Source: an uncultured Clostridia bacterium (lineage in GTDB: Bacteria; Bacillota; Clostridia; Christensenellales; CALWSW01). From it: a stretch of DNA of 13,853 nucleotides. The stretch is taken from assembly GCA_937874755.1 (NCBI GenBank), contig CALNBC010000120.1:1-13853 (forward strand), given 5' to 3'. Below are positions 5,861 to 13,102 of this stretch, one piece after another. How positions within the stretch are numbered: the stretch's first letter is position 1; each line of letters begins with the position of its first letter. Under the pieces are notes generated by a model. It saw nothing but the letters and a program-made list of their open reading frames with translations. It was not told the DNA's origin and made no database searches. The position numbers and the translations under genes are program-made.

Positions 5861-6933
5861 TATGCTACTCCCTGTTTTTTCTTGAGTTTGTACACGTACG
5901 CCAGTATTTCCGCAATTGCCTTGTATAGCTCCTCTGGTACTTCGTCGCCCACCTCGCAAAAGAAGTACAGCGACTGTGCAACAGAGCGATTCTCGACTAT
6001 TTCGACACCAAATTCCCTCGCCTTTTCCTTGATTGACTTCGCGATGTAGTCCGCGCCTTTCGCCAAGACGACGGGGGCATCGTTTTCATTCTCTTTGTAA
6101 GAAATGGCTACGGCGTAATGGGTGGGGTTTGTGATTACTACGTCCGCGTCCTTGACCGCCTGCACAATGCGCATGCGGCTCATCTGCCGCTGTTTTTGGG
6201 ATATCCTGCTCTTTGTCTGGGGGTTGCCCTCGGAGAGCTTGTACTCCTCTTTGATTTCTTCCTTGGTCATCATAAGGTCTTTGTTGTGCCGCCACCACTG
6301 GTACATATAATCCACGGGAGCGAAAATCGCGTACGCGATGCACAGTTTTAAGCCTACCGACACCAATATGTCCATAGCGGCGGGTATGGAATACTGAAGG
6401 TTTTCCCCCATCAATAGGGGAAACGAGTCCATGCGGCTTGTGTATTCACCGTAAGCTACCCAAGCGAGTACGGCTATTTTAATGAGCGATTTGAACAGCT
6501 CTGCCAGCGACCTCTTCGAAAAGATGCGCTTGAAACCTGCCAGCGGGCTAATCTTCTCGAGCTTTGGCGCTAGGGGCTTTGTGGTGAAGTTCCAGCCGGA
6601 CTGCGCTAGGTTGAATACTATCGCGAACACCATCGCCGCTATAAGCACAGGCGCGACTATCTGGAAGAAGGAGAGTATCGCCTTCTCGAAGGTTATCGCG
6701 ATGACTGCTTTATCTGCTACTTCAGGCAATTCCGCGGTAAAGAAGGACTTCATCATCCCCGCCATACCGCTCGCAATTCCATCTCCAAATATGAGCAGCA
6801 CCCCGAACATAGCTAACAGCGAAAACGCGGTGACAACTTCTGCGCTCTTTAGTACCTGCCCTTTTTCTCTGGCGTCTCGTTTGCGCTTAGGTGTTGCCTT
6901 TTCTGTTCTTTCCCCCGAGGACTGACCACTCAT
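5857..6933 (-). CDS. flhB: Flagellar export switch protein FlhB
   Basis: FlhB is the export-gate subunit that switches substrate class from rod/hook to filament after self-cleavage. The protein has 358 residues, a normal length. A charged N-terminus (ERTEKATPKRKRDAREKGQ, about 8-26) precedes four membrane segments at about 33-50, 87-110, 145-162 and 184-206. A cytosolic domain follows, with the autocleavage motif NPTH at 269-272 and the usual partner sequence YAVAISY. The C-terminus EVPEELYKAIAEILAYVY is typical. The ATG overlaps the fliR stop by four bases (ATGA), and its own TGA overlaps the TTG start of flhA, so the three genes are translationally coupled. No missing residue is seen; cleavage after N269 is expected from family knowledge. 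Confidence 0.97.
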   Translation of the reverse strand: MSGQSSGERTEKATPKRKRDAREKGQVLKSAEVVTAFSLLAMFGVLLIFGDGIASGMAGMMKSFFTAELPEVADKAVIAITFEKAILSFFQIVAPVLIAAMVFAIVFNLAQSGWNFTTKPLAPKLEKISPLAGFKRIFSKRSLAELFKSLIKIAVLAWVAYGEYTSRMDSFPLLMGENLQYSIPAAMDILVSVGLKLCIAYAIFAPVDYMYQWWRHNKDLMMTKEEIKEEYKLSEGNPQTKSRISQKQRQMSRMRIVQAVKDADVVITNPTHYAVAISYKENENDAPVVLAKGADYIAKSIKEKAREFGVEIVENRSVAQSLYFFCEVGDEVPEELYKAIAEILAYVYKLKKKQGVAY

Positions 6934-7715
6934 GGCACAAGCCCCAGTATCATACTATCAATGGATTCAAACATCCTGTCAAATATTACGGCTGTAAAAT
7001 TGACGTAAGCAGGCATGACGATCAATAGTACTATGATGCCAACCAGTATCTTCAGCGGTATGCCCACCACAAAGACGTTTATCTGGGGTACTGCGCGTAT
7101 GATAATGCCCATCATCACTTCCACCAGCAGACCTGACGCAATCATAGGGAGTGCCACGTGCACCGAGAGCATAAATGTAAGTATGAAGACATCCAAAGCT
7201 ATCATCCCTATTTTTGGGTCGAGCACAACCGCACCTGCGGGAATGGCGGAAAAAGTGTTGCCGATTATCTGAATGAGCTTCAGGTGACCGTTCGCACCGA
7301 AGAAGCAGATTAGCAAAACTATGTTCAGCAGGTTGCCCGTGATGGGTACGCTCACGTTGTTTTGCGTGTCCAGCACGTTGACCATGCCGAATCCCATCTC
7401 CATGTCAATATAGTGACCGGCGGTCTGCACAAGTGCAAAGAAAGCCGTCGTTACATATCCGAGCACCAATCCGAACAACATTTCCATCAAGGCAAGCGCT
7501 CCAAATTCCAGTAAACCCGAGTAATGGATAGGTTGTGCGTTCATATTCGCCGCAAACAGCACGTTTGTGACCACAAGGCAAAAGCCCACCTTGAGTATGT
7601 TCGGCATATTCCTTCTGCCAAAAATCGGCGAAGATACTATCAACGCCGATACGCGGACAAACATAAGCAGGAATAGATCCAACCGCTGGCTGACGTTGTC
7701 GAGTATCTCCTTCAT
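6930..7715 (-). CDS. fliR: Flagellar export gate membrane protein FliR
   Basis: FliR is an integral membrane subunit of the FliP5-FliQ4-FliR1 core channel of the flagellar type III exporter. The 261-residue length is normal. Hydrophobic segments cover about 12-30, 38-56, 67-95, 125-145, 172-198 and 207-235. The internal sequence MEMGFGMVNVLDTQNNVSVP matches the conserved FliR stretch around (M/Q)G(F/L)..A..ldP. The ATG lies one base after the fliQ stop (TAGCATG). No good ribosome binding site precedes it, so translation probably depends on ribosomes finishing fliQ. The end overlaps flhB by four bases. Confidence 0.95.
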   Translation of the reverse strand: MKEILDNVSQRLDLFLLMFVRVSALIVSSPIFGRRNMPNILKVGFCLVVTNVLFAANMNAQPIHYSGLLEFGALALMEMLFGLVLGYVTTAFFALVQTAGHYIDMEMGFGMVNVLDTQNNVSVPITGNLLNIVLLICFFGANGHLKLIQIIGNTFSAIPAGAVVLDPKIGMIALDVFILTFMLSVHVALPMIASGLLVEVMMGIIIRAVPQINVFVVGIPLKILVGIIVLLIVMPAYVNFTAVIFDRMFESIDSMILGLVP

Positions 7716-7716
7716 G

Positions 7717-7986
7717 CTATTTTATTAGGGTTCCGACGTAGCCGAACATGCGCGTCGTAAACTCCTCCATAGTCGTAAATATAAAGCCGGAAGCAAGCAA
7801 CAAGACCAGAAGCACTGCGACAAGCTTTGGCACAAAGGCGAGGGTTTGTTCGTTGATTTGGGTCGTAGCCTGAAAGATAGAAATGATAAGCCCGACGACC
7901 ATCGCCGCGATGAGCATAGGCCCCGCCACCTTCAAAATGGTGGTTATTGCGTCCTGCAATACGAGGATAACTTCTGCGTGCTCCAT
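7717..7986 (-). CDS. fliQ: Flagellar export gate membrane protein FliQ
   Basis: FliQ is the small two-helix membrane subunit of the export gate core. The 89-residue protein shows the family layout: a short polar N-terminus, helix one at about 16-38 (LKVAGPMLIAAMVVGLIISI), the conserved loop FQATTQINEQTLAFVPK, and helix two at about 53-72. The ATG at 7986 has AAAGGAG at a good distance. It follows fliP after 44 bases and is one base ahead of fliR. Nothing unusual is seen. Confidence 0.96.
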   Translation of the reverse strand: MEHAEVILVLQDAITTILKVAGPMLIAAMVVGLIISIFQATTQINEQTLAFVPKLVAVLLVLLLASGFIFTTMEEFTTRMFGYVGTLIK

Positions 7987-8030
7987 ACGTTCTCCTTTCG
8001 TTGCACATTATTCTTCGTCGGTAATACAGG

Positions 8031-8807
8031 CTACCCAAAACTGCCCAACAGGGTCTTGACCGTGAGCATCCAACCATCCACCAGGACAAACAGCAACAGC
8101 TTAAATGGCAGCGATATGACCGTCGGGGGCAACATCATCATACCCATCGACATCAGCACACTGGCCACAACCATGTCTATCACAACGAACGGAATATACA
8201 GAAAGAACCCGATCTGGAATCCGCGCTTGATTTCGCTGGTGATATAAGCGGGGATGAGAACCGAGTTAGGTATATCGTCGACACTTTGTAGCTCATCTGG
8301 CAGTTCGGCGGCGGAAACAAAGTAGCCCAGGTCGTCTTCGTAGGTCTGCTTGAGCATGAATGTGCGAACGGGCTTCATGGCGCGCTCAAATGCCTCTTCT
8401 TCGTCGATACGGTTTTCTATATAAGGCTGGTAGGCGTCCTCTTTTATTTCGGTGATGACAGGGTTCATTACGAAGAAGGTAAGGAAAAGAGCCAGCGCTA
8501 TCAGCACCTGATTGGGCGGCATGCTCTGAAGGCCCAGGCCGTTTCGGATTAGGGAAAGCACTATGATTATCCTGGGGAAGCAGGTGAGCATGATAAGTAT
8601 AGATGGCAATACTGCAAGTATGGTTATAAGGAGCAGTATGTCCACCGTTTCGGAGCGGCTAGCGCCCAGCGCATTGGCCAGCCCGTCGCCCTCTTGTGAA
8701 GCGATTCCCTGCTGAGTGCCGGGTTGTTCGCTTGTATTTATAGTTGAACAACCTGCAAGCGACACGACGAGGACAATGGTCATAAAAAAGAGAAGGGCTT
8801 TTTTCAT
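8031..8807 (-). CDS. fliP: Flagellar export gate membrane protein FliP, with lipoprotein-like signal peptide
   Basis: FliP forms the pentameric ring of the export gate core. The protein has 258 residues. After an N-terminal signal peptide (about 1-19) and a polar stretch (20-48), hydrophobic segments cover about 57-77, 82-92, 100-116, 195-221 and 228-250. Family sequences include LTCFPRIIIVLSLIRNGLG, PPNQVLIALALFLTFFVM and MGMMMLPP. The C-terminus DGWMLTVKTLLGSF is typical. The signal peptide MKKALLFFMTIVLVVSLAGC ends in a perfect lipobox, LAGC, with Cys20, followed by Ser. FliP signal peptides are normally cut by signal peptidase I, so lipidation would be unusual. The ATG overlaps the fliO stop by four bases (ATGA). 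Confidence 0.97.
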   Translation of the reverse strand: MKKALLFFMTIVLVVSLAGCSTINTSEQPGTQQGIASQEGDGLANALGASRSETVDILLLITILAVLPSILIMLTCFPRIIIVLSLIRNGLGLQSMPPNQVLIALALFLTFFVMNPVITEIKEDAYQPYIENRIDEEEAFERAMKPVRTFMLKQTYEDDLGYFVSAAELPDELQSVDDIPNSVLIPAYITSEIKRGFQIGFFLYIPFVVIDMVVASVLMSMGMMMLPPTVISLPFKLLLFVLVDGWMLTVKTLLGSFG

Positions 8808-9286
8808 TTGTCCTCCCCGCTTGCATCGTCCTCTTGGCTCTTGTGCCTTTTAATCGCTTCTTCCATCTGGCTTAAAAAGTCGCTTTCCTTTGCGGGCTGC
8901 TCCCGTCTGACCCTTTTTTGCTCCATGCGCGCTTTGCTCAACTTATCCGGTGCATTCTTGAGTCCGGACAAGAATCCTTCTGCCTTGGCGGCGAACCCGC
9001 CAGCGGATTGCTGTGCATTCTCTACCGGAGGCAGTGCAAGCTCCTCCGGGTCGACCTCCGCGATTAAATTTATAGCTTGGTTGGTAATTCCGACGAGTAA
9101 CGTCCTTCCTCCGACCTCTATTAAAGCTATCTGCCTGTCCCGACCGACGGTCAGGCAGTCGTGCATGAGGATATGTCTGCTGCTCATGCGGCGGCCCTTC
9201 TGGGCTAAAAACCGCGTAGTAAAATAAGCGGCTACAAGCACGGCTACCATTATGACAATATAAAAAAATGCAGTCCAAATATCCAT
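8804..9286 (-). CDS. fliO: Flagellar biosynthetic protein FliO
   Basis: FliO is a membrane scaffold that helps FliP assemble into the export gate. The 160-residue protein has one membrane segment at about 6-27. A cytosolic FliO domain follows (about 35-85, with CLTVGRDRQIALIEVGGRTL and VGITNQAINLIAEV, the family core). The C-terminal tail (about 90-160) is charged and less conserved. The ATG at 9286 is preceded by AAGGAAAGAG. It lies 109 bases after fliE, the longest gap inside the rod/export part of the cluster, and has a possible promoter of its own at 9317-9346. It overlaps fliP by four bases. In most clostridial clusters this gene comes after fliM and fliN rather than after fliE. Confidence 0.93.
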   Translation of the reverse strand: MDIWTAFFYIVIMVAVLVAAYFTTRFLAQKGRRMSSRHILMHDCLTVGRDRQIALIEVGGRTLLVGITNQAINLIAEVDPEELALPPVENAQQSAGGFAAKAEGFLSGLKNAPDKLSKARMEQKRVRREQPAKESDFLSQMEEAIKRHKSQEDDASGEDK

Positions 9287-9316
9287 ATTATCTCTTTCCT
9301 TGGCCTACATTAGTAT

Positions 9317-9346
9317 ATAATACATTTAATTTTTATGGAATGTTAA
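9317..9346 (-). promoter_or_regulatory. Possible SigA-type promoter ahead of fliO
   Basis: In the AT-rich gap between fliE and fliO the minus strand carries TTAACA (9346-9341), an 18-base spacer and TATTAT (9322-9317). Transcription would start near 9310, about 24 bases ahead of the fliO ATG. Each hexamer is one base off consensus. The gap is AT-rich, so a chance match is possible. No terminator is seen between fliE and this site. Confidence 0.38.
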
Positions 9347-9395
9347 AATGGAATTTCTTGTCAGTTAATGGTTTCTGTGACCCATTTTTACAGGA

Positions 9396-9695
9396 TTATA
9401 CCTGCATATTCATGATGCTGTTGTACGATTCAAGCACTCGGTTTCGAATTTCGACGGTAAAGCTTATCGCGGTTTCCGCTTTAAGGGCGGTTATGAGTGA
9501 AGTGTGCAAATCGGATGACTCTCCCGTTACCAGCGCAGATTGGGCGTTTGCTGCTTCCGCTTCGGTATTTTTTATAGAATTGACGGCGTCGCTCAGTATG
9601 TTCGAAAAGCTGCTCTTGTCTTTTTGCTGTATGCTTTCTGGTTTGGCAAAACCTTGGGCGCTTGCGGTTACGCCGCCAATAGAATCAATGCTCAT
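9396..9695 (-). CDS. fliE: Flagellar hook-basal body protein FliE
   Basis: FliE is the first exported rod-base subunit and joins the MS ring to the proximal rod. The protein has 99 residues, a normal length. The N-terminal half is polar and variable. The C-terminal half carries the family pattern LITALKAETAISFTVEIRN, then RVLESYNSIMNMQV, ending in the characteristic MxMQV. The ATG at 9695 follows ACAGGGAGGTCAAA. It lies 23 bases after flgC in the standard flgB-flgC-fliE order. fliF, the usual next gene, is missing; fliO follows instead. Confidence 0.96.
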   Translation of the reverse strand: MSIDSIGGVTASAQGFAKPESIQQKDKSSFSNILSDAVNSIKNTEAEAANAQSALVTGESSDLHTSLITALKAETAISFTVEIRNRVLESYNSIMNMQV

Positions 9696-9718
9696 TTTGA
9701 CCTCCCTGTTTTAGAGTA

Positions 9719-10138
9719 TCAGCTGCGGATTTCCAGCGCCTTGAGGGACATATTCTTTGTTGCATTTAGCGCTGTTATATTCGCTTCGTAGGAGCGGGTT
9801 GCGGAAACCAGGTCTATAAGCTCCTCGACCTCGTCTACATTTGGCATTCGGACATAGCCGTTTTCGTCCGCAAGGGGGCTAGTTGGGTTGTAGTCCAACT
9901 CGAAATTTGATTCGTCCTCAACTATCCTTTCAACCTTCACTCCCGCGCTCATCGCGCTGCCCAGCTCGGAGGAGAACGACTTTCGCTCATTCAGCACGCA
10001 TACGCGCCTGCGATAAGGATCGCCGGTTTCGGTTTCGGCGGTCTCTGCATTCGCAATGTTGCTGCTGATGACGTCCATCCTAAGGCGTTGTGCCGTGAGC
10101 GCGGAGCCGCTTATGTCGATTGATGACAAAAATCCCAT
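9719..10138 (-). CDS. flgC: Flagellar proximal rod protein FlgC
   Basis: FlgC is a proximal rod subunit exported by the flagellar gate. The 139-residue protein has the N-terminal rod signature SGSALTAQRLRMDVISSNIA (about 10-29) followed by NAETAETETGDPYRRR. The central stretch YNPTSPLADENGYVRMPNVD (about 84-103) is diagnostic of FlgC. The C-terminal helix ends NATKNMSLKALEIRS, as in the family. The ATG at 10138 has GAAAGGGATTAGCA upstream. It sits 15 bases after flgB and 23 before fliE. Confidence 0.97.
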   Translation of the reverse strand: MGFLSSIDISGSALTAQRLRMDVISSNIANAETAETETGDPYRRRVCVLNERKSFSSELGSAMSAGVKVERIVEDESNFELDYNPTSPLADENGYVRMPNVDEVEELIDLVSATRSYEANITALNATKNMSLKALEIRS

Positions 10139-10153
10139 TGCTAATCCCTTTCG

Positions 10154-10561
10154 TTAACCGCTAATTGCGGTTCTGATTTTGGCAAATTCGCTGGAAATCT
10201 GCTCGATCATCGAATAATACCAAAGCGTGTTTTTGGCAAGTTCTATGTTCTCGTATTCGATATCGACGTTGTTGCCGTCCAAGCGGTAACTCGTGCTGTT
10301 GTTCGGCACGACTACAGGGTTGACCTTGCTGGTTGAACTTTCGGAAAAATCGATATGCTCAGGACGGGTGGTCTTTGTTGAGAATCCGCCGCCCTCCTCT
10401 TCCATGGCACGCTTCATTGCAGTTTCAAAATTGACCGAAGAACTCTTGAAGCCGGGTGTATCAACATTGGCGATGTTATTGGTTATTACGTTGTTCCTAG
10501 TCCAAGACGCATCCATACCCTTTTGCAACAGGTCGATGCCTCCAAATGCTCCCTCTAGCAT
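10154..10561 (-). CDS. flgB: Flagellar proximal rod protein FlgB
   Basis: FlgB is a proximal rod subunit. The 135-residue protein has the family N-terminus with ITNNIANVDTPGFKSSSVNF (about 26-45). The C-terminal helix carries DGNNVDIEYENIELAKNTLW followed by YYSMIEQIS, both typical of FlgB. The ATG at 10561 follows GCGAGGTAAACC. The gene lies 26 bases after the lytic transglycosylase and 15 before flgC, so these probably share one transcript. Confidence 0.97.
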   Translation of the reverse strand: MLEGAFGGIDLLQKGMDASWTRNNVITNNIANVDTPGFKSSSVNFETAMKRAMEEEGGGFSTKTTRPEHIDFSESSTSKVNPVVVPNNSTSYRLDGNNVDIEYENIELAKNTLWYYSMIEQISSEFAKIRTAISG

Positions 10562-10587
10562 GGTTTACCTCGCATTAAGTCATTGTT

Positions 10588-11289
10588 TTAACTATTTTCC
10601 CAGAAACTCAACACCTTGTCCACATAACCCCGAACGCCGGGGGATATCCTTGAATACTGCTGTGCATCGTTTGCGTTGGTTATGCCCAAGGATGCTATCC
10701 TTCCCTGCCCTGTATTGTAAGCTGCGAGCGCGAGGCGTACATCGCCAAACCTGTCCACCAGTTTTTTGAGATACCCTGCGCCGCCCAGCACGTTTTGCCG
10801 TGCATCGAAGGGGTTGCTGACGTCCATCTCTTCCGCCGTTCCAGGCATAAGTTGCATAAGCCCCATAGCTCCGCAACGGGAAATTGCGTCAGTCCTAAAG
10901 GAGGATTCTACTTGGATGACGGCGCGGATGAGCCCTTCATCCAGACCAGTTTTTGAAGACGCCTCGGCTATGGCGGAGTCGATCTCCGGCTCTGACGGAG
11001 TAAACGACGGGTTTTTCGCTGACGATGCGGCGTTTTGTAAAACGCCGCTGAGGTAATCCGCTATGCCGTAATTCGTTCCTGCACCCAGTCCCAAGCCAAA
11101 ATAGGGCGAAGTCGCCGCGCTTAGGGAACGGGTATCCATAGAACCTGTCAGGCAGCCTTCGGTGCTCTCTTCTAAGCTGCCCAGTATGTTCGCGAATGCG
11201 CCCGGGTTGCCCAGCTTTTGGGCACCTGCTTCCGCGACACTGCGGAATTTTTCCAGTTTGGACTGGTATATGTTCTCAATAGTCAACAT
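10588..11289 (-). CDS. Flagellar-cluster lytic transglycosylase (SLT domain, FlgJ-like role)
   Basis: The 233-residue protein ends in a lytic transglycosylase (Slt/GEWL) domain at about 100-230. Conserved pieces are AVIQVESSF with catalytic Glu128, GAMGLMQLMPGTA, NVLGGAGYL and LALAAYNTGQG. The N-terminal 95 residues are polar and variable; no signal peptide is visible, so export may use the flagellar gate. The enzyme class cleaves peptidoglycan glycan strands. Its position directly ahead of flgB suggests it opens the wall for the rod, the job done by FlgJ in proteobacteria. The ATG at 11289 is chosen because LTIENIYQSKLEKF looks like the start of related clostridial proteins. It has no clear ribosome binding site, and an in-frame TTG lies at 11307. 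Confidence 0.9.
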   Translation of the reverse strand: MLTIENIYQSKLEKFRSVAEAGAQKLGNPGAFANILGSLEESTEGCLTGSMDTRSLSAATSPYFGLGLGAGTNYGIADYLSGVLQNAASSAKNPSFTPSEPEIDSAIAEASSKTGLDEGLIRAVIQVESSFRTDAISRCGAMGLMQLMPGTAEEMDVSNPFDARQNVLGGAGYLKKLVDRFGDVRLALAAYNTGQGRIASLGITNANDAQQYSRISPGVRGYVDKVLSFWENS

Positions 11290-11307
11290 ACTACATATAT
11301 CGCACAA

Positions 11308-11336
11308 ATTCTACAAAACTTCAATTTTGTGACCAA
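11308..11336 (-). promoter_or_regulatory. Weak candidate SigA-type promoter ahead of the lytic transglycosylase
   Basis: The minus strand has TTGGTC (11336-11331), a 17-base spacer and TAGAAT (11313-11308) in the gap after cheB. The start would fall about 12 bases ahead of the ATG at 11289, leaving almost no leader. That fits the lack of a visible ribosome binding site but also makes the match doubtful. Confidence 0.25.
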
Positions 11337-11357
11337 AAAATACGGAAAAAGCTCCTT

Positions 11358-12398
11358 TTAAAGCCTTCTCTGCCACTCGTACACTTTACCGGCAATGTCC
11401 TGTATCGGGAGTTGCAGTTCGACAGCACCTATCTTTTCTGCCACAGCGGGCATTCCGTACACCACGCAAGTCTGCTTGTCCTGGCCTAAGGTCCTCGCAC
11501 CGGCTTTTTTCATCTCCAATAATCCCTTAGCGCCGTCGCTCCCCATTCCTGTGAGTATTATTCCAATGCTTTTCAAGCCCTTCAACTTCGCTATTGAGCT
11601 AAACAGCACATCCACCGAGGGGCAATGCCCGCTTACTTTCTCGCCTTCTGCACACTCGACGAATAGTCCTCCCATCGCCTTTCTTGCCACCCGCATGTGC
11701 AACCCGCCCTGCGCTATCAGCACGCGCCCGGGCAAAATGGTATCCCCGTTTTCTGCTTCTTTGACTTCCATGCTACATATAGCGTTTAGCCTTTCGGCAT
11801 ACAGCCTTGTAAATACTGGCGGCATGTGTTGAACGACCACTATTCCGGGCAAATCGCGCCCCAGACCCTGAAGTATCGTTTGGGTGGCTTCTGTTCCACC
11901 CGTTGAAGCGCCAATGGCTATGATGCCGCTTGCGGAGGGCTTTGCAATCTCTCTGCCTGGAAGAGGCAGGCCTGCTGCAGAGGCGGTATGCTTTCGGGTA
12001 ACCTTTGCGATAGAGGCAATCTTGATCTTCGCGGTTAGTTCGGAGATGAATCGTCGCCTTTCGGCTTCGTCTTTCAGGTTGGCTTTGGTAACAAAATCCA
12101 CCGCCCCGGCGTTGAGAGCATCAAAAACGCGCCCGCTGATAGAGCTTACTACCACAACCGGCAACTGATACTGCGGCAGTAGCTTCGACAGAAAGTCAAT
12201 ACCGTCCATTTGAGGCATATTGATGTCAAGAGTCATCACATCCGGATGCAGTTCCAGTATTTTATCTCGAGCGTCGAAGGCATCCACCGCCTTGCCCACC
12301 ACTTCTATACCAGTATCCTCCATCAACCCAGAGGATATAAACTCCCTGATGAACAGGGAGTCGTCCACAATCAAAACACGAACCTTTCTGGTTACCAT
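11358..12398 (-). CDS. cheB: Chemotaxis response regulator / receptor methylesterase CheB
   Basis: CheB removes methyl groups from (and deamidates) chemoreceptors, resetting them during adaptation. The 346-residue protein has a receiver domain (about 5-125) with Asp12-Asp13, phosphoacceptor Asp58 in LDINMPQMDG, and Lys105 in DFVTKA. A linker follows (about 126-156). The methylesterase domain (about 157-346) has Ser165 in GASTGG, His191 in QHMP and Asp288 in GMGSDGAKG, matching the catalytic triad of the family. An ATG at 12404 sits directly on the AAGGG ribosome binding site. The next in-frame ATG at 12398 has proper spacing and starts MVTRKVRVLIVDDS, so it is preferred. No cheR or cheA is in the window. 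A 160-base gap with hairpins separates it from cheW. Confidence 0.97.
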   Translation of the reverse strand: MVTRKVRVLIVDDSLFIREFISSGLMEDTGIEVVGKAVDAFDARDKILELHPDVMTLDINMPQMDGIDFLSKLLPQYQLPVVVVSSISGRVFDALNAGAVDFVTKANLKDEAERRRFISELTAKIKIASIAKVTRKHTASAAGLPLPGREIAKPSASGIIAIGASTGGTEATQTILQGLGRDLPGIVVVQHMPPVFTRLYAERLNAICSMEVKEAENGDTILPGRVLIAQGGLHMRVARKAMGGLFVECAEGEKVSGHCPSVDVLFSSIAKLKGLKSIGIILTGMGSDGAKGLLEMKKAGARTLGQDKQTCVVYGMPAVAEKIGAVELQLPIQDIAGKVYEWQRRL

Positions 12399-12504
12399 AA
12401 ACATCCCTTAATAAAAATACAATAATAATCGCCTTTTGGATTGCTGCCCTTCGGCATTCAATCAGATAAGCATTTTGCTTTCCGCTGTGCATTCATAATA
12501 CATA

Positions 12505-12521
12505 GGGGCGAATGCCGCCCC
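12505..12521. repeat. Perfect GC-rich hairpin GGGGCG/CGCCCC
   Basis: Arms 12505-12510 and 12516-12521 are perfect 6-bp inverted repeats around a 5-base loop. The core, GGGGCGGCATTCGCCCC on the minus strand, stands out from the AT-rich bases on its cheB side. It resembles the kind of short dispersed palindrome found between genes in many Bacillota, but only one copy is in the window, so membership of a repeat family is inference. Confidence 0.55.
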
Positions 12522-12530
12522 TGGTAGAAC

Positions 12531-12556
12531 CATCAGCATGAACAATACTGCTGATG
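12531..12556. repeat. 8-bp stem hairpin just after cheW
   Basis: CATCAGCA (12531-12538) and TGCTGATG (12549-12556) form an 8-bp stem with a 10-base loop, two bases past the cheW stop. On the minus strand it is followed by GGTTCT, too poor in T for a normal intrinsic terminator. On the plus strand it is followed by TTTTAGTT, which would be a weak terminator, but no plus-strand gene needs one. It may protect the 3' end of upstream mRNA or cause partial termination. Confidence 0.5.
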
Positions 12557-12558
12557 TT

Positions 12559-13077
12559 TTAGTTATCCGCTTCTTTGACTGCGTCCAAATCGATGGAGCT
12601 TATCTCCTGTGTCTCTTCAATATCTAGCAATGTCTTGCAGTCCAGCAGTAGTTTAACAGTGCCGTCTACCTTGCCGATACCCTTGATGTAACGGTTGCGT
12701 ATCCCGCTCCTTTGGTCGGGCGGGGGAACTATGTTTTCATCTTCTATAGTCATAACCTCGGAGACCATATCCACGATAAGACCGATTATGAGATTCTCTG
12801 TGTCTATAACCACTATGCAGGTTCTGTCAGTGTATGCTGTGGGTTCCTTGCCGAATTTGAGCCTCATGTCGATCACCGGAATGATCTTGCCTCTAAGGTT
12901 GATAACCCCTTTTATATAAGGATCCACCTCGGGAATCTTCGTGATCGGCTGCATGCCGATTATCTCTGTAACGTAGCGTATCTCCAGTCCGAATACTTCC
13001 TCGCCCAAGCTAAAAGTCAGATACCTTCCGTGTTGCGTATCCTCCTGAAAGTCCTCGAGTTCTTCGTTTATTTGCAT
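12559..13077 (-). CDS. cheW: Chemotaxis coupling protein CheW
   Basis: CheW couples chemoreceptors to the histidine kinase CheA in the signalling array. The 172-residue protein has a single CheW domain (about 17-155), beginning RYLTFSLGEEVFGLEI. The conserved NLRG is at 60-63, within GVINLRGKIIPVIDMRLKF, including the Arg62 that is key for array contacts in the family. GLIVDMVSEVM and the final LLLDCKTLL are also typical. There is no CheV-type receiver domain. The 20-residue acidic C-terminal tail is somewhat longer than usual. The ATG at 13077 follows AGAGGG at seven bases. It lies 25 bases after yaaR. Confidence 0.96.
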   Translation of the reverse strand: MQINEELEDFQEDTQHGRYLTFSLGEEVFGLEIRYVTEIIGMQPITKIPEVDPYIKGVINLRGKIIPVIDMRLKFGKEPTAYTDRTCIVVIDTENLIIGLIVDMVSEVMTIEDENIVPPPDQRSGIRNRYIKGIGKVDGTVKLLLDCKTLLDIEETQEISSIDLDAVKEADN

Positions 13078-13102
13078 TTCACTGCCCTCTTTCGTTCTTT
13101 TT

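Larger units (their letters stand above)
12399..12558. other. cheW-cheB intergenic region with several small inverted repeats
   Basis: This 160-base stretch holds no gene. It carries hairpins at 12531-12556 and 12505-12521. A GCATTC/GAATGC pair (12489-12494 and 12510-12515) overlaps the second hairpin and would compete with it. A GGCATTC copy is at 12453-12459 and a short AAGCA/TGCTT hairpin at 12468-12480. No U-tract follows the main stems in the direction of transcription, so no clear terminator is present, and I see no convincing promoter. The AAGGG ribosome binding site of cheB is at its left end. Confidence 0.6.

Noticed and set aside
5861..5959. Longer flhA start at 5959 inside flhB
   Set aside because: The extra 33 residues are Arg/Gly-rich and only reflect flhB in another frame. 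The TTG at 5860 has a ribosome binding site and gives the family N-terminus.
7712..8089. 125-codon minus-strand frame overlapping fliQ
   Set aside because: It is an out-of-frame shadow of fliQ with an Arg/Tyr/Cys-rich product and no family resemblance.
12531..12556. Intrinsic terminator after cheW
   Set aside because: The stem is good, but no T-tract follows on the minus strand, so it is reported only as a hairpin.
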